Positions 1 through 7,786 of a DNA stretch of 8,899 bases are shown here, piece by piece. The DNA is from an uncultured Prosthecobacter sp. Its GTDB lineage: Bacteria; Verrucomicrobiota; Verrucomicrobiia; Verrucomicrobiales; Verrucomicrobiaceae. The first letter of the stretch is position 1. The number at the start of each line of letters is the position of its first letter. The translations under genes and the position numbers were made by a program. The notes beneath the pieces are model-generated. The model made no database searches and had not been told where the DNA came from. It worked only from the letters and a program-made list of their open reading frames with translations. The DNA lies in NCBI GenBank assembly GCA_937941745.1, contig CALDGV010000442.1, forward strand, positions 1-8,899, in the 5' to 3' direction.

Positions 1-909
1 ATCACCGGTGGAGGATTGTTTTTTGATGTGAAGCCTTGGCTTTTCGGCCTTTTCGGGGCCATGGCAGTTTCCGCGCTGCTCTGGCTGCCCTTTGTCAGTG
101 GCATCACCCGCAGTGTCCGCGCCAACATGCATGCCACGGAGCACATCGCACGCGGACGTTTTGATGTCCGGGTTCCAGAGAACCGGAGCGATGAACTGGG
201 CCGCCTGTCCCACGCCGTCAATCAGATGGCGTCACAGCTGGATGGCATCGTGCGCGGGCAGAAGCGTTTTTTGGGCGATATCGCCCATGAGCTCTGCAGT
301 CCCATGGCACGCATGGAGATGAGCCTGGGCATCCTGGAGACACGCTTGACCGATGACGACGCGCTAAGGCTGGCTGATGTTCGAGAAGAGCTGGCTCACA
401 TGTCATCGCTTGTTCATGAGCTGCTTTCCTTTTCCAAGAGCACGCTGGCCTCTGCTTCGAAGCCTATGGAGAACGTGCCGCTGCTTTCACTGATTGACGA
501 TGTGGTCGGCATGGAGGCGGTGCCTGCGATGAAACTGCGGGTCAATGTGCCCGCGGAGCTGGTCGTGCGCTGCATTCCCGAGCTTTTGCGCAGGGCGATC
601 GGCAACATCCTCCGCAACGCCTGCCTTCATGCACCGGAAAGCGACATTCACATCGCCGCTCATCGAATGAAGGGCGACCGCCTGCTGCTGAGAATTGCCG
701 ATGAGGGCCCCGGAGTGCCTAAGGAGAGCCTGGCCAGATTGTTTGAGCCCTTTTATCGGGTGGATACCAGCCGTGACCGGCAGACGGGCGGCAGTGGTCT
801 TGGACTCGCCATCGTGAAAAACTGCATCGAAACCCTCGGTGGGTCGGTCGCAGTGCGCGCCAATCAGCCTCAAGGTCTGGTTTTCGAGCTCGATCTGCCA
901 ACCGCGTGA
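1..909 (+). CDS. Sensor histidine kinase, C-terminal part (5' end outside the window)
   Basis: This is a membrane sensor kinase of a two-component system: it autophosphorylates on histidine and passes the phosphate to a response regulator. The frame is open to base 1, so the gene almost certainly starts upstream, where a first membrane helix and periplasmic sensor would lie. The TTG at 16 is only the first possible start inside the window and is used here for numbering. Order of parts: membrane helix about residues 8-30; HAMP linker about 31-80; HisKA dimerisation domain with phospho-acceptor His91 in the H-box (DIAHELCSPMARM); HATPase domain with N-box Asn197/Asn201, G1 box DEGPGVP (229-235), F box FEPFYR (243-248) and G2 box GGSGLGLAI (258-266). 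The layout resembles the CpxA/RstB group. The H-box has Cys where Arg/Lys is usual at H+3. All catalytic boxes are present, so it should be active. A partner regulator probably lies just upstream, but it is not visible. The signal is unknown. Confidence 0.93.
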   Translation: MTGGGLFFDVKPWLFGLFGAMAVSALLWLPFVSGITRSVRANMHATEHIARGRFDVRVPENRSDELGRLSHAVNQMASQLDGIVRGQKRFLGDIAHELCSPMARMEMSLGILETRLTDDDALRLADVREELAHMSSLVHELLSFSKSTLASASKPMENVPLLSLIDDVVGMEAVPAMKLRVNVPAELVVRCIPELLRRAIGNILRNACLHAPESDIHIAAHRMKGDRLLLRIADEGPGVPKESLARLFEPFYRVDTSRDRQTGGSGLGLAIVKNCIETLGGSVAVRANQPQGLVFELDLPTA

Positions 910-941
910 GGGGGCTGAGCGCTGCTCTGTCGCGTCCTGCC

Positions 942-1586
942 TTATTTGAGGGACTTCAGTTTCACGGCACGGATGGCAGCCGTTGTGTTGAAGGTGGAGA
1001 GCGCCAGCGGTGCGTAGCTTTCAATGGGGCCGGGGCGCAGGCTGATTTTCCTGCCTTTGATGTCCTGATCCACGATCTGCTTGTCATCCAGCCAGACCGA
1101 CAGGTTTTCCGGGGTCACTCGGAGGCGGATTTTGTACCATTTGTCGTCTTCGTACTTCTGGTAGCTGCCAGTGCTGTTGTTGGCTGCATCCACGTCATCA
1201 ATGCTGCTGATGCCGGTGACGCTTCCTCCCCAGCCACCGCAGATCAGAGTGGCGCAGGTCTTGAGGCTGCCGACCGGGAAGGTCAGCCCGCAGAAGAAGT
1301 CCACCCCTTGGAGCCGTCGCGCTTCCAGCGTGATCTCATAATGGGTGACCGGCAGCTCAGCAGCCTTCTTGTAGATGACGCCGCTCAGGCTCTCCCCTTG
1401 ATTGATGATCAGTTCCTCACCCTCGATCTCCACCTGGCCGCTTCCGCCGATGTCCACGACTTCCCATGCATCGAGGGATTTGCCATTGAAAAGCACCCAT
1501 TCCTTGGGCGATGGGGCTTTGTCGTCGGCGTGGATTCCGGTGCAGAGCAGGGCCAGGGTGCTGAGGCAGGCGAGGAGGTGGTTCAT
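942..1586 (-). CDS. Secreted DUF1080 (3-keto-disaccharide hydrolase-type) protein
   Basis: This 214-residue exported protein has a signal peptide at residues 1-20 (hydrophobic core LLACLSTLALL, likely cleavage after IHA before DDK). There is no proper lipobox. The rest matches the DUF1080 / 3-keto-disaccharide hydrolase family, a concanavalin-like jelly-roll fold common in Planctomycetota and Verrucomicrobiota. Recognisable parts are the opening strand WVLFNGKSLDAWEV (30-43), the core DFFCGLTFPVG (96-106), the glycine-rich ICGGWGGSVTGISSID (115-130), and the strand pair KWYKIRLRVTPENLSVWLDD (149-168). The protein consists of little more than this one domain. Related proteins act on or bind sugars; the substrate here cannot be read from the sequence. 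The ATG at 1586 is the natural start because it places the signal peptide at the N-terminus. No Shine-Dalgarno is visible; an inverted repeat ends 5 nt before the ATG. The gene lies 68 bp downstream of the 164-residue gene on the same strand and converges on the histidine kinase. Confidence 0.9.
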   Translation of the reverse strand: MNHLLACLSTLALLCTGIHADDKAPSPKEWVLFNGKSLDAWEVVDIGGSGQVEIEGEELIINQGESLSGVIYKKAAELPVTHYEITLEARRLQGVDFFCGLTFPVGSLKTCATLICGGWGGSVTGISSIDDVDAANNSTGSYQKYEDDKWYKIRLRVTPENLSVWLDDKQIVDQDIKGRKISLRPGPIESYAPLALSTFNTTAAIRAVKLKSLK

Positions 1587-1591
1587 GGACG

Positions 1592-1606
1592 GTCAGTCAA
1601 GCTGAC
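1592..1606 (-). repeat. Inverted repeat just before the DUF1080 start codon
   Basis: On the coding (minus) strand the sequence is GTCAG-CTTGA-CTGAC, a perfect 5-bp inverted repeat with a 5-nt loop. It is followed by CGTCC and then the ATG at 1586. It could form a small hairpin at the ribosome entry site or be a protein-binding site. It is short enough to occur by chance. The same arrangement, a repeat ending 5 nt before the ATG, is seen at 4331-4346 before another gene. Confidence 0.35.
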
Positions 1607-1654
1607 ACAGCGTCGTGCTTGCCGTCAAAGAAGTTTCCGTGTCTGCCCTCGATT

Positions 1655-2149
1655 TTACAGGGAGACTCCGCCATTGGCGGTGATGGCTTTTGCCAGACCC
1701 TCCCAGCCGCCAGGGCGCTGCTGCTGGAACATGTGAAGGTAGAGGGCCACCTGCTTGGCCGGGTAGGCAGCCAGCAGTGCACTGATGCCGGCGCTCGCCT
1801 TGTCTTCTGCGATTTCTTCGGGGAGATTTTCCACCTGGCCCTTGCCATCATGCTCCACACCAATCGCATCCAGGAAGGTGATGAGCATGCGGCTCTGGGA
1901 TTTCAGCAGCCAGATCTGGATGAGCTGCTCGATCACCGGACCATTCACCTTCAGATTCAACTGCTGAATCAGCCACTCCTGCTGCTGGGCGCGGGACTTC
2001 TCCAGGATGAACTGGGGGCGCAACTTCCGTGCGGCTGCCAGTGAGTTCAGCATGGCCCGGTAGGCCGGCCGTTCATCGTTCTGAATGTAGGAGAGGATCT
2101 GGGTGCGCAGTTCAGGGCCGATGGCTTCGAGCAGTTGCTGGGCGGTCAT
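1655..2149 (-). CDS. Uncharacterised helical 164-residue protein
   Basis: I do not recognise the family. The predicted product (MTAQQLLEAIGPEL... to ...TANGGVSL) has no signal peptide and no membrane helix, so it is probably cytoplasmic. It looks almost wholly alpha-helical. There is a Gln-rich stretch around residues 54-66 (AQQQEWLIQQLNL), a hydrophobic helical middle (about 72-95, VIEQLIQIWLLKSQSRMLITFL), an acidic patch (about 98-117), and an amphipathic C-terminal part ending about 22 residues after YLHMFQQQRPGGWEGLAKAI. The frame could extend upstream to a GTG at 2212, but the added 21 residues look uncoded (Ala/Pro/Cys mix), so I chose the ATG at 2149. No Shine-Dalgarno precedes it (AACCACCTCC-ATG). 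It is divergent from rpoD across a 236-bp gap and is followed by the DUF1080 gene 68 bp downstream. The function is unknown; a shared promoter region with rpoD is the only contextual hint. Confidence 0.75.
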   Translation of the reverse strand: MTAQQLLEAIGPELRTQILSYIQNDERPAYRAMLNSLAAARKLRPQFILEKSRAQQQEWLIQQLNLKVNGPVIEQLIQIWLLKSQSRMLITFLDAIGVEHDGKGQVENLPEEIAEDKASAGISALLAAYPAKQVALYLHMFQQQRPGGWEGLAKAITANGGVSL

Positions 2150-2202
2150 GGAGGTGGTTGGCTGGGTGAAAAGGATCGCAGCACATCCGGCCGCGGGCGC
2201 GT

Positions 2203-2231
2203 CTGCTAGCACGCTGCCTCTTTGCAGGCAA
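2203..2231 (-). promoter_or_regulatory. Weak candidate promoter for the 164-residue gene
   Basis: Reading leftwards, TTGCCT (2231-2226, 4 of 6 matches to the sigma70 -35 box) is followed after 17 bp by TAGCAG (2208-2203, 3 of 6 matches to the -10 box). The spacing is ideal and would give a leader of roughly 45-50 nt before the ATG at 2149. The boxes themselves are weak, so this is a suggestion only. Confidence 0.2.
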
Positions 2232-2249
2232 CCGCTTTCCCGGGTCCTG

Positions 2250-2266
2250 CTTGGCAGGCTGCCAAG
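2250..2266. promoter_or_regulatory. 17-bp perfect palindrome, candidate operator upstream of rpoD
   Basis: CTTGGCAG-G-CTGCCAAG is a perfect 8-bp inverted repeat around a single central base. It lies in the divergent region between the 164-residue gene and rpoD, about 31 bp upstream of the proposed rpoD -35 box and about 19 bp upstream of the proposed leftward -35 box. The one-base spacer suits a dimeric helix-turn-helix repressor or activator better than an RNA hairpin or a terminator, and there is no T-tract. No gene for a regulator lies beside it. The binding protein is unknown. Confidence 0.5.
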
Positions 2267-2297
2267 GTCTCGGGATGCTGAATGGGCTAAGATCGCC

Positions 2298-2325
2298 TTG
2301 ACCGGTTCGGGGCCAATCTCATATT
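2298..2325 (+). promoter_or_regulatory. Candidate sigma70-type promoter of rpoD
   Basis: TTGACC (2298-2303, 5 of 6 to the -35 consensus) is followed after 16 bp by CATATT (2320-2325, 4 of 6 to TATAAT). A 17-bp spacing to ATATTC is the alternative reading. Transcription would start around 2332, giving a leader of about 54 nt before the ATG at 2386. It is the best promoter-like match I see in the divergent region. The remainder of the 2150-2385 gap shows no further gene. Confidence 0.4.
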
Positions 2326-2385
2326 CGGCCGCCCTTCGCCGCCTCTTGGCAATGACTGACCTCCCCCAGGGCAGCTCCCGGACCC

Positions 2386-4278
<1,893 letters not shown>

Positions 4279-4330
4279 GCGCAACCTGGCATGTCACGCG
4301 GTGCCGATTTGACGGCTTGCGTGCCTGCCG

Positions 4331-4346
4331 GAGTTTCTGGAAACTC
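4331..4346 (+). repeat. 16-bp palindrome ending 5 nt before the next start codon
   Basis: GAGTTTC-TG-GAAACTC is a perfect 7-bp inverted repeat in the 73-bp gap after rpoD, and it stops 5 nt before the ATG at 4352 (TGTCC between). It could be an operator, or, as RNA, a 6-bp stem with a CUGG loop covering the ribosome entry site. It is a poor terminator for rpoD because no T-tract follows. A TTGACG (-35-like, 4309-4314) lies 16 bp upstream, so the palindrome would sit where a -10 box is expected, though its sequence does not resemble one. Confidence 0.5.
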
Positions 4347-4351
4347 TGTCC

Positions 4352-5131
4352 ATGATCTGGAGGCTTCTTTCGGTCATGATCGTCCTTTTCTGGGCGGTGA
4401 TGACCGGACTCATCATCCGTGACAGCTATTTCCCCGACCACTCACGCTTTGCTGAAGTGCCCGTGAGCCTGGTTTTTGACCTGTTTTTGGAGGAAGCCGC
4501 TGCATTCAACAACAGCCTGCACCTCTATCAGGGAGATCAAAAAATGGGCCACACCCATTTCGCGCTGCGCAAGCTGCCGCAGGGAAGCCAGGCTCCTCGC
4601 TACGCCCTGGTGGCGACAGGGGCGGTGAAACTCCCAGCAACGGCTGCAGCCGTGGAGGCCGGGTTCCGTCTGCGTGGAGAGCTTTCGCCCAACGGGCACT
4701 GGCATGCTTTCGAGCTTGAGGTGACCTCTGCCGAAGCTGACACCGAGGCGGAAATTCACTGGAGGGAAGGGGAGCGGCTGCCCCGCATGCAGGTGCGCAA
4801 GGCAGGGCAGGTGATCATGGACACGGACCGTGCCATGGCCCTGCTCGAAAGCCCTGCCTCTGCAGCCTGGATGCAGTCAATGATGCCAGCCAGCCTTCCA
4901 TCGTTGCGCGATGGTGGCATGACCTTGAGGGCACGTGAAGGCCGTCTGGATCTGGCGGGCAAGAAGCGCCGCTGTTACGTGGTCAGCAGCAGCCTGATGC
5001 AGGGATACGAGGCCCAGCTCTACTTTACCGAACTCGGCGAACTCGCCCGCATCGAGCTTCCTGGTGGGTATCGTCTCATTGAGCCCATGCTGCATGGCTT
5101 GGAACCGGGCTTGAAGACGACCTCCTTTTGA
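4352..5131 (+). CDS. Membrane-anchored protein of unknown function
   Basis: I do not recognise this 259-residue protein. It has one N-terminal hydrophobic helix (about residues 4-22, LLSVMIVLFWAVMTGLII) followed by Arg-Asp, with no clear cleavage site, so it is probably a signal anchor with the body in the periplasm. The body alternates short hydrophobic and polar stretches and reads as mainly beta-strand. The LYQGDQKMGHTHFALR stretch (58-73) recalls the 'YxGxxxG' strand openings of some periplasmic beta-barrel-like domains, but that is only an impression. A short helical section (about 156-180) breaks the strands. The single Cys at 208 has no partner. The gene follows rpoD by 73 bp and is 22 bp upstream of an ABC ATPase, suggesting it is transcribed with the latter. 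A link to the transporter, for instance as an accessory envelope factor, is possible but untested. No Shine-Dalgarno is present. Confidence 0.8.
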   Translation: MIWRLLSVMIVLFWAVMTGLIIRDSYFPDHSRFAEVPVSLVFDLFLEEAAAFNNSLHLYQGDQKMGHTHFALRKLPQGSQAPRYALVATGAVKLPATAAAVEAGFRLRGELSPNGHWHAFELEVTSAEADTEAEIHWREGERLPRMQVRKAGQVIMDTDRAMALLESPASAAWMQSMMPASLPSLRDGGMTLRAREGRLDLAGKKRRCYVVSSSLMQGYEAQLYFTELGELARIELPGGYRLIEPMLHGLEPGLKTTSF

Positions 5132-5153
5132 GCGTTAGGCCACCTTCGTCCGC

Positions 5154-6236
5154 ATGAGTGATTTCCTCGTCATTGACCATGTCTCCAAAAGCTTTGGCCT
5201 GCTTCAGGCGGTGGCGGATGTGTCCATCAGCATTCGCCGTGGTGAGGTCTTTTCGCTCCTGGGGCCCAGTGGCTGTGGCAAGACCACCCTGCTGAGGATG
5301 CTGGCTGGTTTTGAAAGGCCTGATGCAGGACGGTTGCTGCTCAATGGCGCAGACATCACCGCCCTGCCGCCGGAGCGCCGGCCGGTGAACACGGTGTTTC
5401 AGAACTATGCGCTCTTTCCGCATCTCAGCGTCTGGGAGAACATCGCCTTCGGTTTGAAAATGGCGAAACGAGCCTCTGCAGACATCCGCTCGGCAGTGGA
5501 AAGGATGCTGATGCTCACCCGGCTGGAGGCGCAGGCGCACCAGAAGCCCGCCCAGCTCAGTGGCGGCCAGCGGCAGCGTGTTGCCATTGCGCGGGCGCTG
5601 GTGAACGAGCCTCAGGTGCTGCTTTTGGATGAGCCGCTTGCGGCTTTGGATCTGAAACTGCGCCAGCACATGCTCGCAGAGCTGCATGCACTGCATCGCG
5701 AGGTCGGCACCACCTTTGTCTATGTCACCCATGATCAAGGCGAGGCCTTGAGCTTGAGTGATCGCATCGCTGTGATGAATCATGGGCGTGTGGAGCAGCT
5801 CGCCACGCCGGTGGAGCTCTACGAATCTCCTGCCAATGCCTTCGTGGCTGGATTCATCGGTGATGCCAACTTCCTCCAAGGCGTGGTGCAGGAAATGATG
5901 CCCGGAGGCCTGGTGCGCGTGCAGGTGGAAGGCATGGGGATGCCTGTGGTGAGGGCTGGAGAATCTACGCTGCGACCTCAGGAACAAGTTCGCATCATGG
6001 TGAGGCCAGAAAGCCTGCATCTCAGCCTGGAGCATCCTCCGGCCAGCGCGCCTGGGAATCCTTTCCAGGCCGTAATTGAGGAGGTCATCTACTTTGGTGC
6101 TCATGAGCGCCTTCGTCTCAGGGCTGGTGGCCTGATTATGCATGCTCAAAAATCAGGGGGAGCATCGCTCCAGGCCGGACAGACCGTTTGGGTCAGCTTT
6201 GATCCAGAGTCCGGACGGGTTGTCGAGCACGCCTGA
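5154..6236 (+). CDS. ABC transporter ATP-binding protein, PotA/FbpC-like
   Basis: This 360-residue ATPase subunit is of the importer type that energises uptake of polyamines, Fe3+ or related small solutes. All nucleotide-binding motifs are intact: Walker A GPSGCGKTT (37-45, Lys43), Q-loop Gln83 in VFQNYALFPH, signature LSGGQRQRV (135-143), Walker B VLLLDEP (155-161, with Asp159 and catalytic Glu160), D-loop ALD (164-166) and switch His193 (VTHDQ). A C-terminal TOBE-type domain covers about 280-356. The stretch ITALPPERRPVNTVFQNYALF (68-88) is typical of the PotA family, favouring polyamine-type over sugar-type ATPases, but the substrate cannot be settled from the ATPase alone. Full-length importer operons normally carry one or two permeases and a binding protein; none is in this window on either side, so it is an orphan here. 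The gene starts 22 bp after the preceding stop and is followed 50 bp later by a secreted peptidase gene. Confidence 0.95.
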   Translation: MSDFLVIDHVSKSFGLLQAVADVSISIRRGEVFSLLGPSGCGKTTLLRMLAGFERPDAGRLLLNGADITALPPERRPVNTVFQNYALFPHLSVWENIAFGLKMAKRASADIRSAVERMLMLTRLEAQAHQKPAQLSGGQRQRVAIARALVNEPQVLLLDEPLAALDLKLRQHMLAELHALHREVGTTFVYVTHDQGEALSLSDRIAVMNHGRVEQLATPVELYESPANAFVAGFIGDANFLQGVVQEMMPGGLVRVQVEGMGMPVVRAGESTLRPQEQVRIMVRPESLHLSLEHPPASAPGNPFQAVIEEVIYFGAHERLRLRAGGLIMHAQKSGGASLQAGQTVWVSFDPESGRVVEHA

Positions 6237-6243
6237 GGCCGCC

Positions 6244-6259
6244 TTGTCAGAGATTGTCA
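6244..6259 (+). repeat. Short direct repeat TTGTCA-GAGA-TTGTCA
   Basis: Two copies of TTGTCA, 10 bp apart start to start (about one helical turn), lie in the 50-bp gap between the ABC ATPase stop and the metallopeptidase ATG at 6287. Each differs from the -35 consensus TTGACA by one base, but no fitting -10 box follows before the start codon. It may be a binding site for a tandem-binding regulator or may be chance. Confidence 0.2.
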
Positions 6260-6286
6260 TTCAGCAAAGCTGGCCTACCCATCCGC

Positions 6287-7753
6287 ATGATCTCGCTGCG
6301 CATCTTCTGCACTGGGCTGGCTGCCTGGATCAGTGGCGCGTCATCATTGAAGGCCGAGCCGCGTTCATGGACCAATGCCTCCGGGAAAACCCTGCTGGCC
6401 GAGTTCGCCGGGGTGAGCGGGGAGCAGGTCGCCCTCGTGCTACCAGATGGCAGCCGGGCCACTGTAGCTCTGGGCTCGCTTTCGCTGCCGGACCAGGAGT
6501 GGGTGAGGCGTCAGCAGCCGGTGGAGATGACACGTTTGCCCGAGCTGAAAAGGATGCCGGATCAGGTGAAGGAGCCTCTCCTCTACACCACCGTCCGCGT
6601 GCTGCGCGAGGAGCCTGGAGACTGCCTTTACGAATCCGCACATTTTGAGTTTCAGACGACAGCCAAGCTCGGCGTGGCCTTGATGAAGGACATCTGTCGT
6701 GCGTTTGAGAGCACTTACGAGCTCGTGCGTGTGATGCCCTGGGGCATCGAGCCACGGCCTGAAGCCAAGCGACGTCGATTTCGGGCTGAACTGTTTGAAA
6801 GCCGTGACCAATACCTGGCCACGGGCGCGCCGACCTGGTCCGCCGGTGTTTATTCGATGAAGGACAAGGTCTTCCGCATTCCTTTCCAGGAACTGGGCAT
6901 CTCCGAGCGTCCCGGTGCTGGGGGTGCCTATTACCGGAAGGGTGAAATCAACAACGACACCATCACACACGAGATCACCCACCAGATGATGCACGAATAC
7001 GTGCCTTACATGCCGATCTGGCTGGCGGAGGGGCTGGCGGAATACACTTCCAACATTCCCTATCGTGGAGGCACTTTTGCCGTGGTGGAGGATCTGAGTG
7101 TCTTTGATGCCAGGCCAGCGCGTTCGCCACGACGGCGTGGGCTGCTGGCGATGGTCTCCGGCAGGCCGCAATGGATCGGGGTGGAGAAGGTCTGGAGCCT
7201 CACAAGAGACATCACCACCTTCCAGCCAATTACCCATTTCACCCTTCCGGAGGATGGACAACCGCCTGCAGCCCAGCCTGCTCCTGCTCCACCGGCGGAT
7301 GTGCGGCAGATCGGTGATCACTACCATTCGGCCCACCTTCTGGCTGCCTTCTTTGTTCGTGACCGCCAGGGGCTGCCGCTCCGGCGCTACTTCGAGGCTC
7401 TCCAGCAAGAGATTCCGAAGTGGCCTCCCTTCTGGAAAGCGCTGGATGACTACAGCGCCGCTTTGGAGAATCTGCGCCCGGACTATGAGGCTTATGACAA
7501 AGCCATGAAGGAGTTCATGAAGCAGCCCGGCGTCACCCTTCAAGCAGACGGGCAAATCGCTTTCCCGGCTGATCTGAGCCTGCCAAAAGCCCCGCCCGAA
7601 GCTCCCAAGGTGCCACTGCCTCCCGATCGCACAGATCCGCAGGCCGTCTGCATGAAGCACCTGCACCTTCTGCTGGATGGTCGCACCCTTGGCCAGCTGG
7701 CCGAAGAGGTGGAGCGCTTCAGGGTGAAGGTCGGGGATGTCTCAGGGCGCTGA
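6287..7753 (+). CDS. Secreted SHD1-like / gluzincin metallopeptidase (DUF1570-like)
   Basis: This 488-residue exported protein has a signal peptide at residues 1-23 (MISLRIFCTGLAAWISGASS..., likely cleavage at LKA before EPR). Next comes a small beta domain at about 26-75 (RSWTNASGKTLLAEF ... VTLPDG-like strands ... LPDQEWV) that resembles SHD1 (SLA1 homology domain 1), frequent in Planctomycetota/Verrucomicrobiota secreted proteins. The catalytic part holds the zinc motif HEITH (228-232, ligands His228 and His232, catalytic Glu229) and a WLAEGLAEY motif (245-253) whose Glu248 is the expected third ligand, the pattern of gluzincin 'peptidase MA / DUF1570' proteins. A Pro/Ala-rich linker lies at about 325-337 and a Pro-rich stretch at about 433-447. 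It probably cleaves peptides or cell-wall/envelope proteins outside the cytoplasm; the substrate is unknown. A TTG at 6254 would add 11 residues, but the ATG at 6287 puts the signal peptide at the N-terminus. The gene is the last of the rightward group. Confidence 0.88.
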   Translation: MISLRIFCTGLAAWISGASSLKAEPRSWTNASGKTLLAEFAGVSGEQVALVLPDGSRATVALGSLSLPDQEWVRRQQPVEMTRLPELKRMPDQVKEPLLYTTVRVLREEPGDCLYESAHFEFQTTAKLGVALMKDICRAFESTYELVRVMPWGIEPRPEAKRRRFRAELFESRDQYLATGAPTWSAGVYSMKDKVFRIPFQELGISERPGAGGAYYRKGEINNDTITHEITHQMMHEYVPYMPIWLAEGLAEYTSNIPYRGGTFAVVEDLSVFDARPARSPRRRGLLAMVSGRPQWIGVEKVWSLTRDITTFQPITHFTLPEDGQPPAAQPAPAPPADVRQIGDHYHSAHLLAAFFVRDRQGLPLRRYFEALQQEIPKWPPFWKALDDYSAALENLRPDYEAYDKAMKEFMKQPGVTLQADGQIAFPADLSLPKAPPEAPKVPLPPDRTDPQAVCMKHLHLLLDGRTLGQLAEEVERFRVKVGDVSGR

Positions 7754-7766
7754 AAACGCCTTTCAG
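7750..7766. terminator. Weak hairpin between convergent genes
   Basis: CTGAAA-ACGCC-TTTCAG is a perfect 6-bp inverted repeat overlapping the metallopeptidase stop codon and lying in the 33-bp gap to the converging acyl-CoA synthetase gene. Position suggests a two-way terminator. The stem is short and AT-containing, and neither strand has a following T-tract, so a Rho-dependent end is just as likely. Confidence 0.25.
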
Positions 7767-7786
7767 AGCCCCCTCGCCGTGATGCC

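Noticed and set aside
16..18. TTG at 16 as the true start of the histidine kinase
   Set aside because: The frame is open to the window edge and a kinase beginning directly at the second membrane helix would lack its sensor; a start upstream of the window is far more likely.
917..927. GAGC-GCT-GCTC inverted repeat between the convergent histidine kinase and DUF1080 genes, as a terminator
   Set aside because: Only a 4-bp stem and no T-tract on either strand; too weak to call.
906..1736. A 276-codon plus-strand frame across the DUF1080 gene
   Set aside because: It runs antisense to DUF1080 and into the next minus-strand gene. It overlaps the histidine kinase stop by a few bases, but its sequence has no recognisable features.
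2150..2212. N-terminal extension of the 164-residue protein to a GTG at 2212
   Set aside because: The extra residues are an Ala/Pro/Cys mix without pattern, and a good ATG with the shared start context is available at 2149.
2215..2230. TGCCT-CTTTGC-AGGCA inverted repeat beside the 17-bp palindrome
   Set aside because: A 5-bp stem with a 6-nt loop is expected by chance in a GC-rich stretch, and it overlaps the weak leftward promoter candidate without a clear role.
5076..6149. A 357-codon minus-strand frame opposite the ABC ATPase
   Set aside because: Same antisense effect; His/Gln/Arg-rich translation without motifs, opposite an ATPase with all motifs intact.
6440..7666. A 408-codon minus-strand frame opposite the metallopeptidase
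   Set aside because: Antisense shadow; no domain visible, whereas the plus frame has a signal peptide and a zinc-binding motif.
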